From: Lachnospiraceae bacterium
GTDB lineage: Bacteria; Bacillota; Clostridia; Lachnospirales; Lachnospiraceae
DNA: 64,000 nt
Direction: 5' to 3'
NCBI GenBank assembly: GCA_030537145.1
Contig: JAUNON010000006.1
Coordinates: forward strand, 10,389 to 74,388
Shown here: positions 27,406 through 37,080 of the stretch, in pieces
How the letters are laid out: each line of letters opens with the position of its first letter
Position numbering within the stretch: the first letter of the stretch is position 1
The notes under the pieces: model-generated
Databases searched by the model: none
Seen by the model: the letters and a program-made list of their open reading frames with translations, nothing else
What the model was told of the DNA's origin: nothing
Translations under genes and position numbers: made by a program

Positions 27406-29463
27406 ATGAGTAAAACTGGCAATCTTTCTATTAACAGCGAAAATATTTTCCCCATTATTAAGAAATGGCTGTATTCGGACCATGACATCTTTGTCCGTGA
27501 GGTTGTATCCAACGGATGCGATGCAATTACAAAGCTGCATAAGCTGGAAGTAATGGGAGAATACTCCTATCCGGAAGGACACAAGGACAGCATCCAGGTT
27601 ATCGTAAATCCGGATGAAAAAACGCTGAAGTTCATCGATACCGGCCTTGGCATGACTGCCGATGAGGTGGAAGAATACATCACCCAGATCGCTTTTTCCG
27701 GCGCTACCGCTTTTCTGGAAAAATACAAAGACAAGACCAATAAGGATGAAATTATCGGTCATTTCGGACTGGGCTTCTATTCCGTATTCATGGTAAGTGA
27801 CAATGTAGAAATCGATACCCTTTCTTTCCAGGAAGGCGCCTATCCCGTTCACTGGGAATGTGACGGCGGTTCCGAATATACTCTGGATGAGGGCACAAAA
27901 GCCTCCGTTGGTACAGAGATCACTCTGCATCTGAACGAGGAAAGCCTGGAATTTGCCAATGAATACCGGATGCGCGAGGTTCTGGAAAAATACTGTTCCT
28001 TTATGCCGGTGGAGATCTTCCTTTCCAAGGCCAATGCGCCCCAGGAATACGAGACCATCGATGAGTCTGAGCTGAGAGAAGATGATGTGGTGGTAGAGCA
28101 CATCCACGAGGATGCAAAGACCGAAGAAAAAGAGGATGAAAACGGCAATAAGGAGACCGTAGAGGTATCTCCCGCCAGAGACAGAGTAAAGATCAATAAA
28201 CGTCCGGTCTCCATCAGCGACATTCACCCGCTGTGGGAGAAGCATCCCAATGACTGTACCGAGGAAGAATACAAGGAGTTCTACCGCAAGGTATTTATGG
28301 ATTACAAGGAGCCTCTGTTCTGGATTCATCTGAACATGGACTACCCCTTCAACCTGAAAGGAATCCTCTACTTCCCCCGGATCAACACGGAATACGATTC
28401 CATCGAAGGCACCATCAAGCTGTACAACAACCAGGTATTCATCGCCGATAACATTAAGGAGGTCATTCCCGAATACCTGATGCTGCTGAAGGGTGTGATC
28501 GACTGCCCGGATTTCCCGCTGAATGTTTCCCGAAGCGCTTTGCAGAACGATGGATTTGTAAAGAAGATCTCCGACTATATTTCGAAGAAGGTGGCTGACA
28601 AGCTTTCCGGCATGTGCAAAACCGACCGGGAAAATTATGAAAAATACTGGGATGATATCAATCCTTTCCTGAAATACGGCTGTATTAAGGACTCCAAATT
28701 CAATGAACGTATAATCGATTATATCCTGTATAAGGATATCAACGGAAAATATCAGACCCTGAAGGAGCTGGTTCCTGAAAAGGTCGAAGAAAAAGTAGAT
28801 TTCGATGAATCACAGGATACCGCAGAGGAAGCAAACAGCCAGGAAACCGATTCCGAAAAGGAAAAAACTACGGTTTACTATGTTACCGATGAGATTCAGC
28901 AGAGCCAGTATATCAATATGTTCAAGGATGCCGGCCTGAATGCGGTGATTTTGAAGCACAACATCGATACTGCCTTCGTAACCCATATGGAACGGCAGCG
29001 GGAGGATCTGAAGTTTGAGCGTATTGATGCCGATGTCACGGATACCTTCAAGGAGGAATCTTCTGAAGAAGAGATGAAGGAAACCACCGAAACCCTTACG
29101 GAAATCTTCCGCAAGGCGCTGAATAACGATAAGCTGGGAATTAAGGTGGAAAAACTGAAAAATGAGAATACCTCTTCCCTGATGATCCTCTCGGAAGAAA
29201 ACCGCCGGATGCAGGATATGATGAAGATGTACGGTATGTACGGCATGGATCCCTCCATGTTCGGCAATCAGGAAACTCTGGTGCTGAATGCGAAGCATAA
29301 GCTGGTTCAGTATATTCTGGAGCACAAAGACGGAGAATATGTTCCCATGATCTGCGAACAGCTCTATGATCTGGCTATGCTGGCTCATAAGCCGCTGTCC
29401 CCGGATGAAATGACAAAATTCATTGCCCGCAGCAACGAAATCATGCTGCTGCTGGCAAAATAA
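27406..29463 (+). CDS. htpG: Hsp90-family chaperone HtpG
   Basis: ATP-dependent cytosolic chaperone of 685 residues. The GHKL ATPase domain has the early REVVSNGCDA helix (the family usually has E-L-I-S-N-A-x-D-A), DTGLGM, and GHFGLGFYSVFMV. An acidic linker around residues 220-245 is followed by the middle domain with NVSRSALQND and the C-terminal dimerisation region. The ATG at 27406 follows AAGGAG; a GTG three codons earlier is less well placed. The sequence belongs to the divergent clostridial HtpG group. CIRCE upstream implies HrcA control. Confidence 0.96.
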   Translation: MSKTGNLSINSENIFPIIKKWLYSDHDIFVREVVSNGCDAITKLHKLEVMGEYSYPEGHKDSIQVIVNPDEKTLKFIDTGLGMTADEVEEYITQIAFSGATAFLEKYKDKTNKDEIIGHFGLGFYSVFMVSDNVEIDTLSFQEGAYPVHWECDGGSEYTLDEGTKASVGTEITLHLNEESLEFANEYRMREVLEKYCSFMPVEIFLSKANAPQEYETIDESELREDDVVVEHIHEDAKTEEKEDENGNKETVEVSPARDRVKINKRPVSISDIHPLWEKHPNDCTEEEYKEFYRKVFMDYKEPLFWIHLNMDYPFNLKGILYFPRINTEYDSIEGTIKLYNNQVFIADNIKEVIPEYLMLLKGVIDCPDFPLNVSRSALQNDGFVKKISDYISKKVADKLSGMCKTDRENYEKYWDDINPFLKYGCIKDSKFNERIIDYILYKDINGKYQTLKELVPEKVEEKVDFDESQDTAEEANSQETDSEKEKTTVYYVTDEIQQSQYINMFKDAGLNAVILKHNIDTAFVTHMERQREDLKFERIDADVTDTFKEESSEEEMKETTETLTEIFRKALNNDKLGIKVEKLKNENTSSLMILSEENRRMQDMMKMYGMYGMDPSMFGNQETLVLNAKHKLVQYILEHKDGEYVPMICEQLYDLAMLAHKPLSPDEMTKFIARSNEIMLLLAK

Positions 29464-29485
29464 AACGCTTCCCGCAATTCCTATA

Positions 29486-29527
29486 AAAAGAGCTGCCGCA
29501 GCATAAACCGTTGACGGCAGCTCTTTT
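29486..29527 (+). terminator. Terminator of htpG
   Basis: AAAAGAGCTGCCG (29486-29498) pairs perfectly with CGGCAGCTCTTTT (29515-29527), and the T-tract continues. It starts 22 bp after the stop. Confidence 0.85.
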
Positions 29528-29593
29528 CTTGTATAAAATAATTAAAGTATCAAAACTCCGGAATGATGCCGGGTAAGAATGAGAGGTAGCATT

Positions 29594-30313
29594 ATGTATC
29601 GAGACTGGAAATATGGTTTGTCCGGAAGCACCCTGAAAATTATTGCAATTATCACTATGCTGATTGACCATACCGGCGCCACTGTTGTGTGGGCTTTGTC
29701 ACGGCAGCCCTATATTACCGCTGATCCGGAAATGGTCCGGGCCGTCAATCACCTCTACCGTCTGATGCGGGGTGTAGGCCGCGTTGCCTTTCCGATCTTT
29801 TGTTTTCTCCTGGTGGAAGGCTTTCTGCATACCCATGATGTAAAAAAATATGCGCAAAGACTCTTTCTCTTTGCGCTGATCTCCGAAATTCCTTTTGATT
29901 TTGCCCTGAAACCCCGCTGGTTTTACCCGAATAAGCAGAATGTATATTTCACTCTGCTGATCGGACTGCTGGTGCTGTGGGGTATTACTGTATGCAGCGG
30001 ACAGCTCGTCCTCCAGCTTCTTATCCTGGTATCCGGGCTGTTAGCGGCTTCATTTTTAAAGACAGACTACAGCTATAAAGGGGTATTTTTGATTGAAGTG
30101 CTCTATATCTTCCGTTTCTCCAGGCTGTACCAGTGCCTGGGCGGAGCTGCGGCCATCTCCTGGGAAATGCCGGCTCCGGCCGCCTTTCTTCCGATCTATT
30201 TCTATAACGGCAAACGGGGAATTTCCCTGAAATATTTCTTCTACTGGTTTTATCCCGTTCACCTGGTGCTCCTGGGAATCATTACCCAATATGTACTGCC
30301 CCTCTTCCGCTAA
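29594..30313 (+). CDS. TraX-family integral membrane acetylase-like protein
   Basis: 239 residues with about seven or eight membrane helices. The N-terminal GSTLKIIAIITMLIDHTGA and internal RLMRGVGRVAFPIFCFLLVEGF, plus FALISEIPFDF, match the TraX family. The family is named for the F-plasmid pilin acetylase but is widespread in Clostridia without pili. No conjugation genes are nearby, so a pilin role is unlikely. The start at 29594 has AGAGG upstream; an ATG at 29579 is the alternative. Confidence 0.88.
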   Translation: MYRDWKYGLSGSTLKIIAIITMLIDHTGATVVWALSRQPYITADPEMVRAVNHLYRLMRGVGRVAFPIFCFLLVEGFLHTHDVKKYAQRLFLFALISEIPFDFALKPRWFYPNKQNVYFTLLIGLLVLWGITVCSGQLVLQLLILVSGLLAASFLKTDYSYKGVFLIEVLYIFRFSRLYQCLGGAAAISWEMPAPAAFLPIYFYNGKRGISLKYFFYWFYPVHLVLLGIITQYVLPLFR

Positions 30314-30326
30314 AGCGGACCGGGGC

Positions 30327-30584
30327 TTATCCCTCTACCACCAAAAACCTGCCATCCGGCAGCGGGAAAACCTCGCAGGCTTCCAAAATCTCCTGGTCTG
30401 ACATTCCGGAAGCGTCCAGATTTTCTTTAAAATAACGCTTTACTTCTTTCAGATTCTGAAATACTGCCGCCATACAGTCCTCCAGAAAGTATTCCGCCTC
30501 TTCCAGAGTCTGAGCAACCGGCTCATCAAAAAGCTGCCCCTGTTTTTCCAGGAAGGTTTTCAGACAAATCTCATCATATTCCAT
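30327..30584 (-). CDS. Small acidic conserved protein
   Basis: 85 residues, mostly helical and acidic (CLKTFLEKQGQLFDEPV, then EEAEYFLEDCMAAVF), ending with a short beta segment FPLPDGRFLVVEG. A CGGAGG site precedes the ATG. It follows the HAD phosphatase gene by 18 bp on the same strand. No family was recognised and no function is proposed. Confidence 0.7.
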   Translation of the reverse strand: MEYDEICLKTFLEKQGQLFDEPVAQTLEEAEYFLEDCMAAVFQNLKEVKRYFKENLDASGMSDQEILEACEVFPLPDGRFLVVEG

Positions 30585-30602
30585 ACTTTTTCCTCCGTTC
30601 CG

Positions 30603-31388
30603 CTACAAAAGCGTCCGCAGTACCTTCAGAACCCCGTCCTGCAGATTGCTGTCGGTCACATATTTTGCCGCTTTTTTTACCTCTTCTCTGGCATTGGCCA
30701 CCGCATAGCTTTCCCCGGCGCAGCCCAGCATTCCCAGATCATTGTGATTGTCCCCAAAGGCCATTGTCTCTTCCTTTGTAATATGCATGAACTGCTGCAC
30801 CTTCCGCAGGGCCGCACCCTTGTCCACGCCTTCCTTTACGAAATCCACCCAGTTCTTTCCGGCGGCCATCACATGGACCCTTCCCTGAAAAAACTTTTTT
30901 GCAGGCTCTGCCACCGCCGCAGCATCATCTCCGCAGTACAGCGCCACCTTCACCACCGGTTCTGTAACCTGGAGCACATCTTCGATCTGATCCAGCCGCA
31001 GCTTATATCCTCTGCGCATCTGATCCACAAAAGCCTGATCCCTGCAATCCATATATGCTGTCTTGGGAGCATTCACCAAAATATAACCCCTGTTCATTTT
31101 CCGCAGATACCGGATAATCTCCTCAAAAAGCGGCTTCTCAAAGCTGCAGCAGTCGATATCCCGGTCTCTGCATACCACATAACCGCCGTTTTCCGCAATA
31201 AAAATTACATCATTTTGAATGGGATCCAGCAGCTTGTACATGCTCTGATACTGACGGCCGCTGGCCGCCGCAAATAAAATCCCTTTTTCTTTTAATTTCC
31301 GGATCACCTCAAAAACCTCCGGATTAATGTCCGGCGTTCCCTCCGGAACCAGTGTTCCGTCCAGATCCGAAGCAATCAGCTTTATCAT
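30603..31388 (-). CDS. Cof-type HAD phosphatase
   Basis: 261 residues with HAD motif I ASDLDGTL (nucleophile and acid Asp), motif II in AASGR, the type IIB cap, and motifs III-IV in GDNHNDLGML. Such enzymes dephosphorylate sugar or cofactor phosphates. GGGAGG stands 5 bases before the ATG at 31388. Upstream neighbour YdcF may be co-transcribed. Substrate not inferable. Confidence 0.93.
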   Translation of the reverse strand: MIKLIASDLDGTLVPEGTPDINPEVFEVIRKLKEKGILFAAASGRQYQSMYKLLDPIQNDVIFIAENGGYVVCRDRDIDCCSFEKPLFEEIIRYLRKMNRGYILVNAPKTAYMDCRDQAFVDQMRRGYKLRLDQIEDVLQVTEPVVKVALYCGDDAAAVAEPAKKFFQGRVHVMAAGKNWVDFVKEGVDKGAALRKVQQFMHITKEETMAFGDNHNDLGMLGCAGESYAVANAREEVKKAAKYVTDSNLQDGVLKVLRTLL

Positions 31389-31439
31389 TTCATCCTCCCG
31401 AATCATCCGGCCTGTGCAGCTATTTCTACTGCTTCACGC

Positions 31440-32045
31440 TTATCGGCCGCCGTTCCTTTCCGGCGGCCCGCCCGTTTTTTCCTTGATCTTCTCATACAGA
31501 ATCTGGTGGAATTGTGTGCCGCACCGTTCCACCTCTCCCAGCACCACATCGATCTTTTCCCGGTCCAGATACCAGTTTTCCCGGCAAATATCCCTTGTCA
31601 CCACCGGACTGACCAACAGCTTTGTATCGGGAAACTGCTCCTGATAATACATCAGGCACCGTCTGGCATGAAAGGCCTGACAGGACAGGATCGCCCGCCC
31701 GGGGACAAGACCAAGTCTTTCCAAGACTTCCCGGGATTTTACCGCATTTTCATAGGTAAAGGTCGCCTGATCCTCTTTTAAAACCGCAGTCTCCGGAACG
31801 CCCTCCTTCACCAGAATATCCTTTAGGTACTCCCACTCTGTTTCATAGGCTCCTTCAAAACGGTCCTTCAAAATGCTATACCTTCCGGACGGTAAAATAA
31901 ACGGCGCAAACCCCTGATGGTAAAGAGCGGCTGCGTGCTTTGCACTGTCCGGATAGTCCCCGCCCGGCACGAAAATCAGATCCGCCTTCTGCAGAGGATG
32001 CTCCACAAAAATAAAGTCCGTGATCCCCTGATAGAATTTTTCCAT
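31440..32045 (-). CDS. YdcF-family protein (DUF218)
   Basis: 201 residues of a Rossmann-like DUF218 domain. Visible motifs are IFVPGGDYPDSAKHAAALYHQGF, ENAVKSREVLERLG and LSCQAFHARRC. There is no membrane segment, unlike E. coli SanA or ElyC. Binding of a nucleotide-like ligand is suggested for the family; the role is unknown. Confidence 0.88.
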   Translation of the reverse strand: MEKFYQGITDFIFVEHPLQKADLIFVPGGDYPDSAKHAAALYHQGFAPFILPSGRYSILKDRFEGAYETEWEYLKDILVKEGVPETAVLKEDQATFTYENAVKSREVLERLGLVPGRAILSCQAFHARRCLMYYQEQFPDTKLLVSPVVTRDICRENWYLDREKIDVVLGEVERCGTQFHQILYEKIKEKTGGPPERNGGR

Positions 32046-32090
32046 GTCCTGCCTTTCCGTTCTTATTTATGATTCCCTTTTTCCTGAAAA

Positions 32091-33755
32091 CTATTCTGCC
32101 TTCGGCAGCTTAAAGGAGCTCTTCAGAGAAACGATCCGGTTAAATACCGGCGCCCCGGGCCTGGAATCTTTACAGTCTGCGCAGAAGAAGCCGGTGCGGA
32201 CAAACTGATAGCTGTCATACGCCTTTGCATCCTTCAGCGCCGGCTCCATATAACAGTTTTTCAGCACAGTCAGGGAATTTGGATTCAAATTCAAAGAACC
32301 GTCCTCGTTGTACACGCCCTTCTCCTCATCGATGATATTTTCATACAGACGCACCTCCGCCTGAATCGCCGTCTTTGCCGCAACCCAGTGGATCGTCCCC
32401 TTTACCTTGCGTCCCGTAAATCCGGAGCCGCACTTTGTCTCAGGATCATAGGTACAGTGAATCTCTGTAATATTTCCCGCTTCATCCTTCTCAAATCCGG
32501 TACATTTTACAAAGTATGCCCCCATCAGGCGCACCTCATTGCCCGGGAAAAGACGGAAATACTTTTTCGGCGGATTTTCCATAAAGTCATCCCGGTTAAT
32601 GTAGAGTTCCCGTCCAAAGGGAACCTTTCTGGTGCCCAGCTCCGGATTTTCCAGGTTGTTCTCCACATCCAGCTCTTCCGTCACATCCTCCGGATAATTA
32701 TCGATAATCAGCTTTACCGGATCCAAAACAGCCATCATACGGGGCCGTTTCATCTTCAGATCCTCCCGGATACAGTATTCCAGCATAGCATAGTCTACAG
32801 AGCTCTGGCTCTTGCTGACACCGCACAGATCCACAAAAAGCTTAATGGATTCCGGAGTGAAGCCCCGGCGGCGCAGCGCCGCAATGGATACCAGACGGGG
32901 ATCGTCCCAGCCGTCCACGATTCCATCTTCCACCAGCTTCTTAATATAGCGTTTTCCTGTCACCACATTGGTCAGATACATTTTCGCAAACTCAATCTGC
33001 TTCGGAGGATGGGGATACTCCAGCTCCCGCACCACCCAATCATACAGCGGGCGGTGATCCTCAAATTCCAGGGTACAGATGGAATGGGAAACGCCTTCTA
33101 TGGCATCCTCAATGGGATGGGCAAAATCATACATGGGATAAATGCACCATTTGTCTCCGGTATTGTGATGAGACATTCTGGCTACACGGTAGATGACCGG
33201 GTCACGCATATTGATATTCGGAGAAGCCATATCAATCTTTGCCCGCAGTACCTTTGATCCATCCGGATACATTCCGTTCTTCATGTTCTCAAACAGCTCC
33301 AGGTTTTCCTCTATGCTCCTGTCCCGGTAAGGGCTGTTTTTTCCCGGCTCCGTCAGCGTTCCCCGGTATTCCCGGATCTCTTCCGCCGTCAGATCGCAGA
33401 CAAAGGCTTTTCCTTTTTTAATCAGTTGAACCGCAGCCTCATACATCTGATCGAAATAATTGGAAGCAAAAAACAGACGGTCCTCCCAGTCAGCTCCCAG
33501 CCATTTTACATCCTGCAAAATCGACTGAACAAACTCGGTCTTTTCCTTCGTGGGATTTGTATCATCGAAACGCAGATTAAACTTTCCCTGATACTCCTGA
33601 GCAAGCCCGTAATTTAACAGAATGGACTTCGCATGCCCAATATGAAGATATCCGTTGGGCTCCGGCGGAAAACGGGTGCATACCGTCTCACACTTTCCTT
33701 CCGCCAGATCCTTATCTATGATCTGCTCAATAAAATTCTTGCTGGTTGTTTCCAT
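32091..33755 (-). CDS. glnS: Glutaminyl-tRNA synthetase
   Basis: Class Ic synthetase charging tRNA-Gln. The 554-residue protein begins with [19 protein letters not shown] (HIGH motif), has GWDDPRL, and a two-barrel anticodon-binding C-terminus, which fits GlnRS rather than GluRS. The KMSKS-equivalent reads [10 protein letters not shown], so the canonical MSK is replaced by TGK. GAGGAGG stands 6 bases before the ATG at 33755. Confidence 0.95.
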   Translation of the reverse strand: METTSKNFIEQIIDKDLAEGKCETVCTRFPPEPNGYLHIGHAKSILLNYGLAQEYQGKFNLRFDDTNPTKEKTEFVQSILQDVKWLGADWEDRLFFASNYFDQMYEAAVQLIKKGKAFVCDLTAEEIREYRGTLTEPGKNSPYRDRSIEENLELFENMKNGMYPDGSKVLRAKIDMASPNINMRDPVIYRVARMSHHNTGDKWCIYPMYDFAHPIEDAIEGVSHSICTLEFEDHRPLYDWVVRELEYPHPPKQIEFAKMYLTNVVTGKRYIKKLVEDGIVDGWDDPRLVSIAALRRRGFTPESIKLFVDLCGVSKSQSSVDYAMLEYCIREDLKMKRPRMMAVLDPVKLIIDNYPEDVTEELDVENNLENPELGTRKVPFGRELYINRDDFMENPPKKYFRLFPGNEVRLMGAYFVKCTGFEKDEAGNITEIHCTYDPETKCGSGFTGRKVKGTIHWVAAKTAIQAEVRLYENIIDEEKGVYNEDGSLNLNPNSLTVLKNCYMEPALKDAKAYDSYQFVRTGFFCADCKDSRPGAPVFNRIVSLKSSFKLPKAE

Positions 33756-33853
33756 AATCTGCCTCCTCAATCATCATCCTAACAATACTTTCCTTTTTTC
33801 AAGGTCTGTCCAGGAAATGCGCATGAATCCCCTGAACAGTAACAATCCATCAC

Positions 33854-33882
33854 ATCATAGCATAATTTTTATGAAAAGACAA
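33854..33882 (-). promoter_or_regulatory. Promoter of glnS
   Basis: TTGTCT (33877-33882) and TATGAT (33854-33859) on the minus strand are spaced 17 bp. The leader of about 90 nt is too short for a T-box. Confidence 0.6.
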
Positions 33883-33884
33883 CA

Positions 33885-33913
33885 TTGTGGAAGTGACAAA
33901 AAGCTGATACAAT
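33885..33913 (+). promoter_or_regulatory. Promoter of the lipid kinase gene
   Basis: TTGTGG (33885-33890) and TACAAT (33908-33913) are 17 bp apart; the -35 boxes of this and the glnS promoter are nearly back to back. Confidence 0.55.
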
Positions 33914-33953
33914 AAATAGCAGAATGATTACGGACGGGGAGGCACATCGGCTT

Positions 33954-34871
33954 ATGTACTATTTTATCGTGAATCCCGCTTCAAGCTGCGGCAAAGGAAT
34001 GCGGCTCTGGGAAAAAGCGGAGGCCATTCTGGAAAAAAAGGAAATTGAATATGAAAGCTTCATTCTGAATGGTCCCGGGGAAGCTGCCGGGCTGGCCCGT
34101 TTTTTATCGTTAAATAAAACCCCCTGTACCATCGTGATCGTAGGCGGTGACGGGACAATCAATGAATTTCTCGGCGGCCTGACCACCTGCGAGGGCATCA
34201 CCTTCGGGTATCTGCCCACAGGCTCCGGAAATGATTTTGCCAGGGGAATGCATATCCCCTCAAACGTAGAGGATGTCATGGAAATGATCCTTTCCCCGGA
34301 AAAATTCCGGAATATCAATATCGGTATTGCCGTTTCCGGAGACCAGAAAAAGGCTTTTGCAGTCAGCTCCGGAATCGGTTATGACGCTGCCGTCTGCTAT
34401 GCCTCCTACTGCTCTCCGCTCAAAAAAATGCTGAATAAAATACACGCAGGGAAACTGATCTATCTGATCAATGCCCTGCGTCTGCTGATTTCCTTAAAGC
34501 CCTTTTCTGTCCGCCTGCTGATGGATGACAGCCAGCTTTTGACCTTTCAGAGGGTCTATTTCACTGCTGCTATGAATACCAAATATGAAGGAGGCGGCTT
34601 TATGTTCTGTCCCAAGGCAAGTCCAGTGGACAATTATCTGGATATTATTCTGGTGGAGGGCCTGCCCAAATGGAAGGTGCTTGCCCTGCTGCCCACCGCC
34701 TTTTTGGGAAAGCACGTAAATTTCAACGGCATTCATATTTACCGCTGCAAGCGGGCAGTCATCCAGAGTGAAACCGAGACCTGCGTACATGTGGACGGCG
34801 AACATCTGGGATACTGCAAAAAAGTTTCCTTTTCACTAATGAAAGAAAAGCTGCGGATGATCGTAGGATAA
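33954..34871 (+). CDS. Diacylglycerol kinase / YegS-BmrU family lipid kinase
   Basis: 305 residues. The catalytic domain shows NPASSCGKG near the start, VGGDGTINEFLGGL (nucleotide-binding GGDGT) and LPTGSGNDFARGM. DHVDGEH-like VHVDGEHLGY lies near the C-terminus. Family members phosphorylate diacylglycerol or related lipids at the membrane. The ATG at 33954 lies 11 bases after GGGGAGG; a start at 33924 would leave only a 10-base leader. Confidence 0.92.
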   Translation: MYYFIVNPASSCGKGMRLWEKAEAILEKKEIEYESFILNGPGEAAGLARFLSLNKTPCTIVIVGGDGTINEFLGGLTTCEGITFGYLPTGSGNDFARGMHIPSNVEDVMEMILSPEKFRNINIGIAVSGDQKKAFAVSSGIGYDAAVCYASYCSPLKKMLNKIHAGKLIYLINALRLLISLKPFSVRLLMDDSQLLTFQRVYFTAAMNTKYEGGGFMFCPKASPVDNYLDIILVEGLPKWKVLALLPTAFLGKHVNFNGIHIYRCKRAVIQSETETCVHVDGEHLGYCKKVSFSLMKEKLRMIVG

Positions 34872-34880
34872 AACCTCATT

Positions 34881-35906
34881 TTAATTGAAGCCTACAAACT
34901 TCCGGGCGATCTTATATCCCCTTACCACGATCTTGCGCCCCAGCCAGCCGGGCAGATTCAGGCAGATGCCCAGACAGGTGGTGCGCAGGTGACGGTACAT
35001 CTTCCGATCCGTTTTTTTCAGATAAGTCCACAGCTCCTTTTTCTTTTCCAGATTTTCCTTCGTTCCGCTGACCAAAAGCAAAGAAGAGGTCACGGTCATG
35101 ATTTTATCCAGATAAATATACATATACTTCTTCAGATGCTTGTCCAGCCCGTCAAAGCTCTGTTCTGCCATGATATCAATCATGATCTTGTTTACTTTGA
35201 TCTGCTGGTCGATCCGGCCGATCATTACCTGCTCATTTACCGACTGATCCTCTCTTCCAATATAATAGTGATAGAAATTCACATCCATGTAATAAAGCTT
35301 CTTCACATAAGGGAAGGGCTGAAATGCAAAAATATTGTCTACGTAAAAGGTATGGCTTGGAAGCACCATGCCGCTATTCAGAATCGTTTCCCGACGGTAG
35401 ATAATATTATGCATCAGAATATACTGGGTCTGCTTCATATGTTTCATGGCAGACCATTCAAAAATCTCATCAACAGGAAACGCATGGCGGAAATGCATTA
35501 CTTTTTTATGCTTCGCTCCCACCTTATCATAAATAAAGTTGACCAGGAACAGATCCACCGGAGTCTGATCCTCCTCCAGCTTCTTCAGCCGCTCCACCAC
35601 CTGCAGCAGCACCCGGGGATCCGCCCAGTCATCGCTGTCAATTACTTTAAAATAAAGGCCGGAGGCATTCCTTACTCCGGTATTTACGGCCTCGCCATGA
35701 CCGCCGTTTTCCTGATGGATCGCCGTGATAATGCCGGGATATTTCTCAGCATACCGGTCCGCCAGCTCCGCTGTCCGGTCCTTTTGGGAACCGTCATCCA
35801 CGATCAGTATTTCAATATCCTCCCCTGCCGGAAGCAGAGACTTGATACATTTTTCCATATATGCTTCCGAATTATAGCACGGAATCGCAACTGTCAGTAT
35901 TTTCAT
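34881..35906 (-). CDS. Family 2 glycosyltransferase
   Basis: 341 residues, GT-A fold. TVAIPCYNSEAYMEKCI opens the domain, followed by ILIVDDGSQKDRT and the DXD-type IDSDDW. No membrane helix is evident except a weak C-terminal hydrophobic patch. An ATG at 35906 after CAGGAG is chosen; the frame upstream is mutY sequence. It lies 37 bp after mutY. Probably makes a surface polysaccharide, but no sugar pathway genes are adjacent. Confidence 0.9.
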   Translation of the reverse strand: MKILTVAIPCYNSEAYMEKCIKSLLPAGEDIEILIVDDGSQKDRTAELADRYAEKYPGIITAIHQENGGHGEAVNTGVRNASGLYFKVIDSDDWADPRVLLQVVERLKKLEEDQTPVDLFLVNFIYDKVGAKHKKVMHFRHAFPVDEIFEWSAMKHMKQTQYILMHNIIYRRETILNSGMVLPSHTFYVDNIFAFQPFPYVKKLYYMDVNFYHYYIGREDQSVNEQVMIGRIDQQIKVNKIMIDIMAEQSFDGLDKHLKKYMYIYLDKIMTVTSSLLLVSGTKENLEKKKELWTYLKKTDRKMYRHLRTTCLGICLNLPGWLGRKIVVRGYKIARKFVGFN

Positions 35907-35943
35907 GTCCGTTTTCTCCTGATTTTCTTCTGTATAAAACTTT

Positions 35944-37041
35944 TTATTTCTCTTCCGAATTCCGGTATTTTTCCTGTCCCAGCCGTATCTGCAGATATCC
36001 GGCATAGGCCGCAAAGGCTGCCGGTATCGGATAATCTGCCTCCGTCCGCTCTGGTTCTACGATCAAAAACGGTGAGTGCAAAGCTTCCAGCTCCTCCGTC
36101 AGGATCAGATATCCGGTCATATGCCATTCCACATGACTGAAAATATGTCTGGCCTCCGGCAGAGGCAGAATCCGGACCGCCGGGATCTGCTCCTGCTTCA
36201 GATAACACAGCAGCTCTTCCTTTGACAGATGGCCCTCCAGATTCGGCAATTCATACAGCCCGGCCAGCAGCCCCTTGGGCGGACGCCTGCGTATGACGGT
36301 ATGAAGCCCATCCCGGATCACCAGAACCGTTTTTTCTTCGATCCGCCGCTTTTTTGCTCCGCTTTTCTTTGGAAGCTCTCCGGTGCGGCCATGTATTCTG
36401 GCCAAACACCATTCTGCTGCCGGACACCGGCCGCATTCCGGCTGCCCGTTTGGCAGGCATACGGTAGCTCCCAGCTCCATCAGCGCCTGATTAAACGTCC
36501 CCGGACAGGTCCTTGGAATGATTTCCATGACACGCTCTTCAAAGTCTGCCTTCACGGATTGCCTGGAAATATCGGCTTCACTTTCCGTAATACGGCTGAG
36601 CACCCGCAGCACATTCCCGTCCACCGCCGGAGCCGGAATGCCGTAAGCGATAGAAGCGATAGCCCCGGCAGTATAGGAACCAATTCCCGGCAGCTTTTTC
36701 AGTTCCTGATAATCTGCCGGCAGCTTCCCGCCATACTCCTCTGTCACCCGGACCGCAGCCTTCTGCATATTACGCACCCGATTGTAATACCCGAGCCCTT
36801 CCCAAAGCTTTAGAAGCCGGTCCTCCGGACAGGATGCCAGCGCCCTAAGATCCGGCAGCGCTTCGATAAAGCGGGCAAAGAAGGGTTTTACCGCCTCTAC
36901 TCTGGTCTGCTGCAGCATAATCTCCGAAACCCAGACATAATAAGGCAGAGGCTGCTCCCGCCAGGGCAGCTTCCGGGCATTTTGGTGAAACCACAGCAGC
37001 AGCGGTTCCACAATGTTGTTTAGTTCTTCCTTTGTCATCAT
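35944..37041 (-). CDS. mutY: A/G-specific adenine glycosylase MutY
   Basis: Removes adenine mispaired with 8-oxoguanine. EIMLQQTRVEAV, the helix-hairpin-helix LKKLPGIGSYTAGAIASIAY, and the catalytic Asp in PAVDGNVLRVLSR are present. Four Cys in CLPNGQPECGRCPAAEWC form the iron-sulfur loop. The C-terminal 110 residues form the NUDIX-like lesion-recognition domain. No ribosome binding site is clear; two adjacent ATGs (37041, 37038) are both possible. Confidence 0.94.
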   Translation of the reverse strand: MMTKEELNNIVEPLLLWFHQNARKLPWREQPLPYYVWVSEIMLQQTRVEAVKPFFARFIEALPDLRALASCPEDRLLKLWEGLGYYNRVRNMQKAAVRVTEEYGGKLPADYQELKKLPGIGSYTAGAIASIAYGIPAPAVDGNVLRVLSRITESEADISRQSVKADFEERVMEIIPRTCPGTFNQALMELGATVCLPNGQPECGRCPAAEWCLARIHGRTGELPKKSGAKKRRIEEKTVLVIRDGLHTVIRRRPPKGLLAGLYELPNLEGHLSKEELLCYLKQEQIPAVRILPLPEARHIFSHVEWHMTGYLILTEELEALHSPFLIVEPERTEADYPIPAAFAAYAGYLQIRLGQEKYRNSEEK

Positions 37042-37080
37042 AAGTTCATCGCATAAAAATGCTTCTATTCCTCTGTGCGT

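Noticed and set aside
27400..28329. 309-codon minus-strand frame
   Set aside because: Complement of the htpG coding region, without start signals.
33756..33850. T-box riboswitch upstream of glnS
   Set aside because: The leader is about 90 nt, and no T-box core or terminator/antiterminator pair is visible.
34989..36140. 383-codon plus-strand frame
   Set aside because: Antisense to the glycosyltransferase and mutY; composition is that of a shadow frame.
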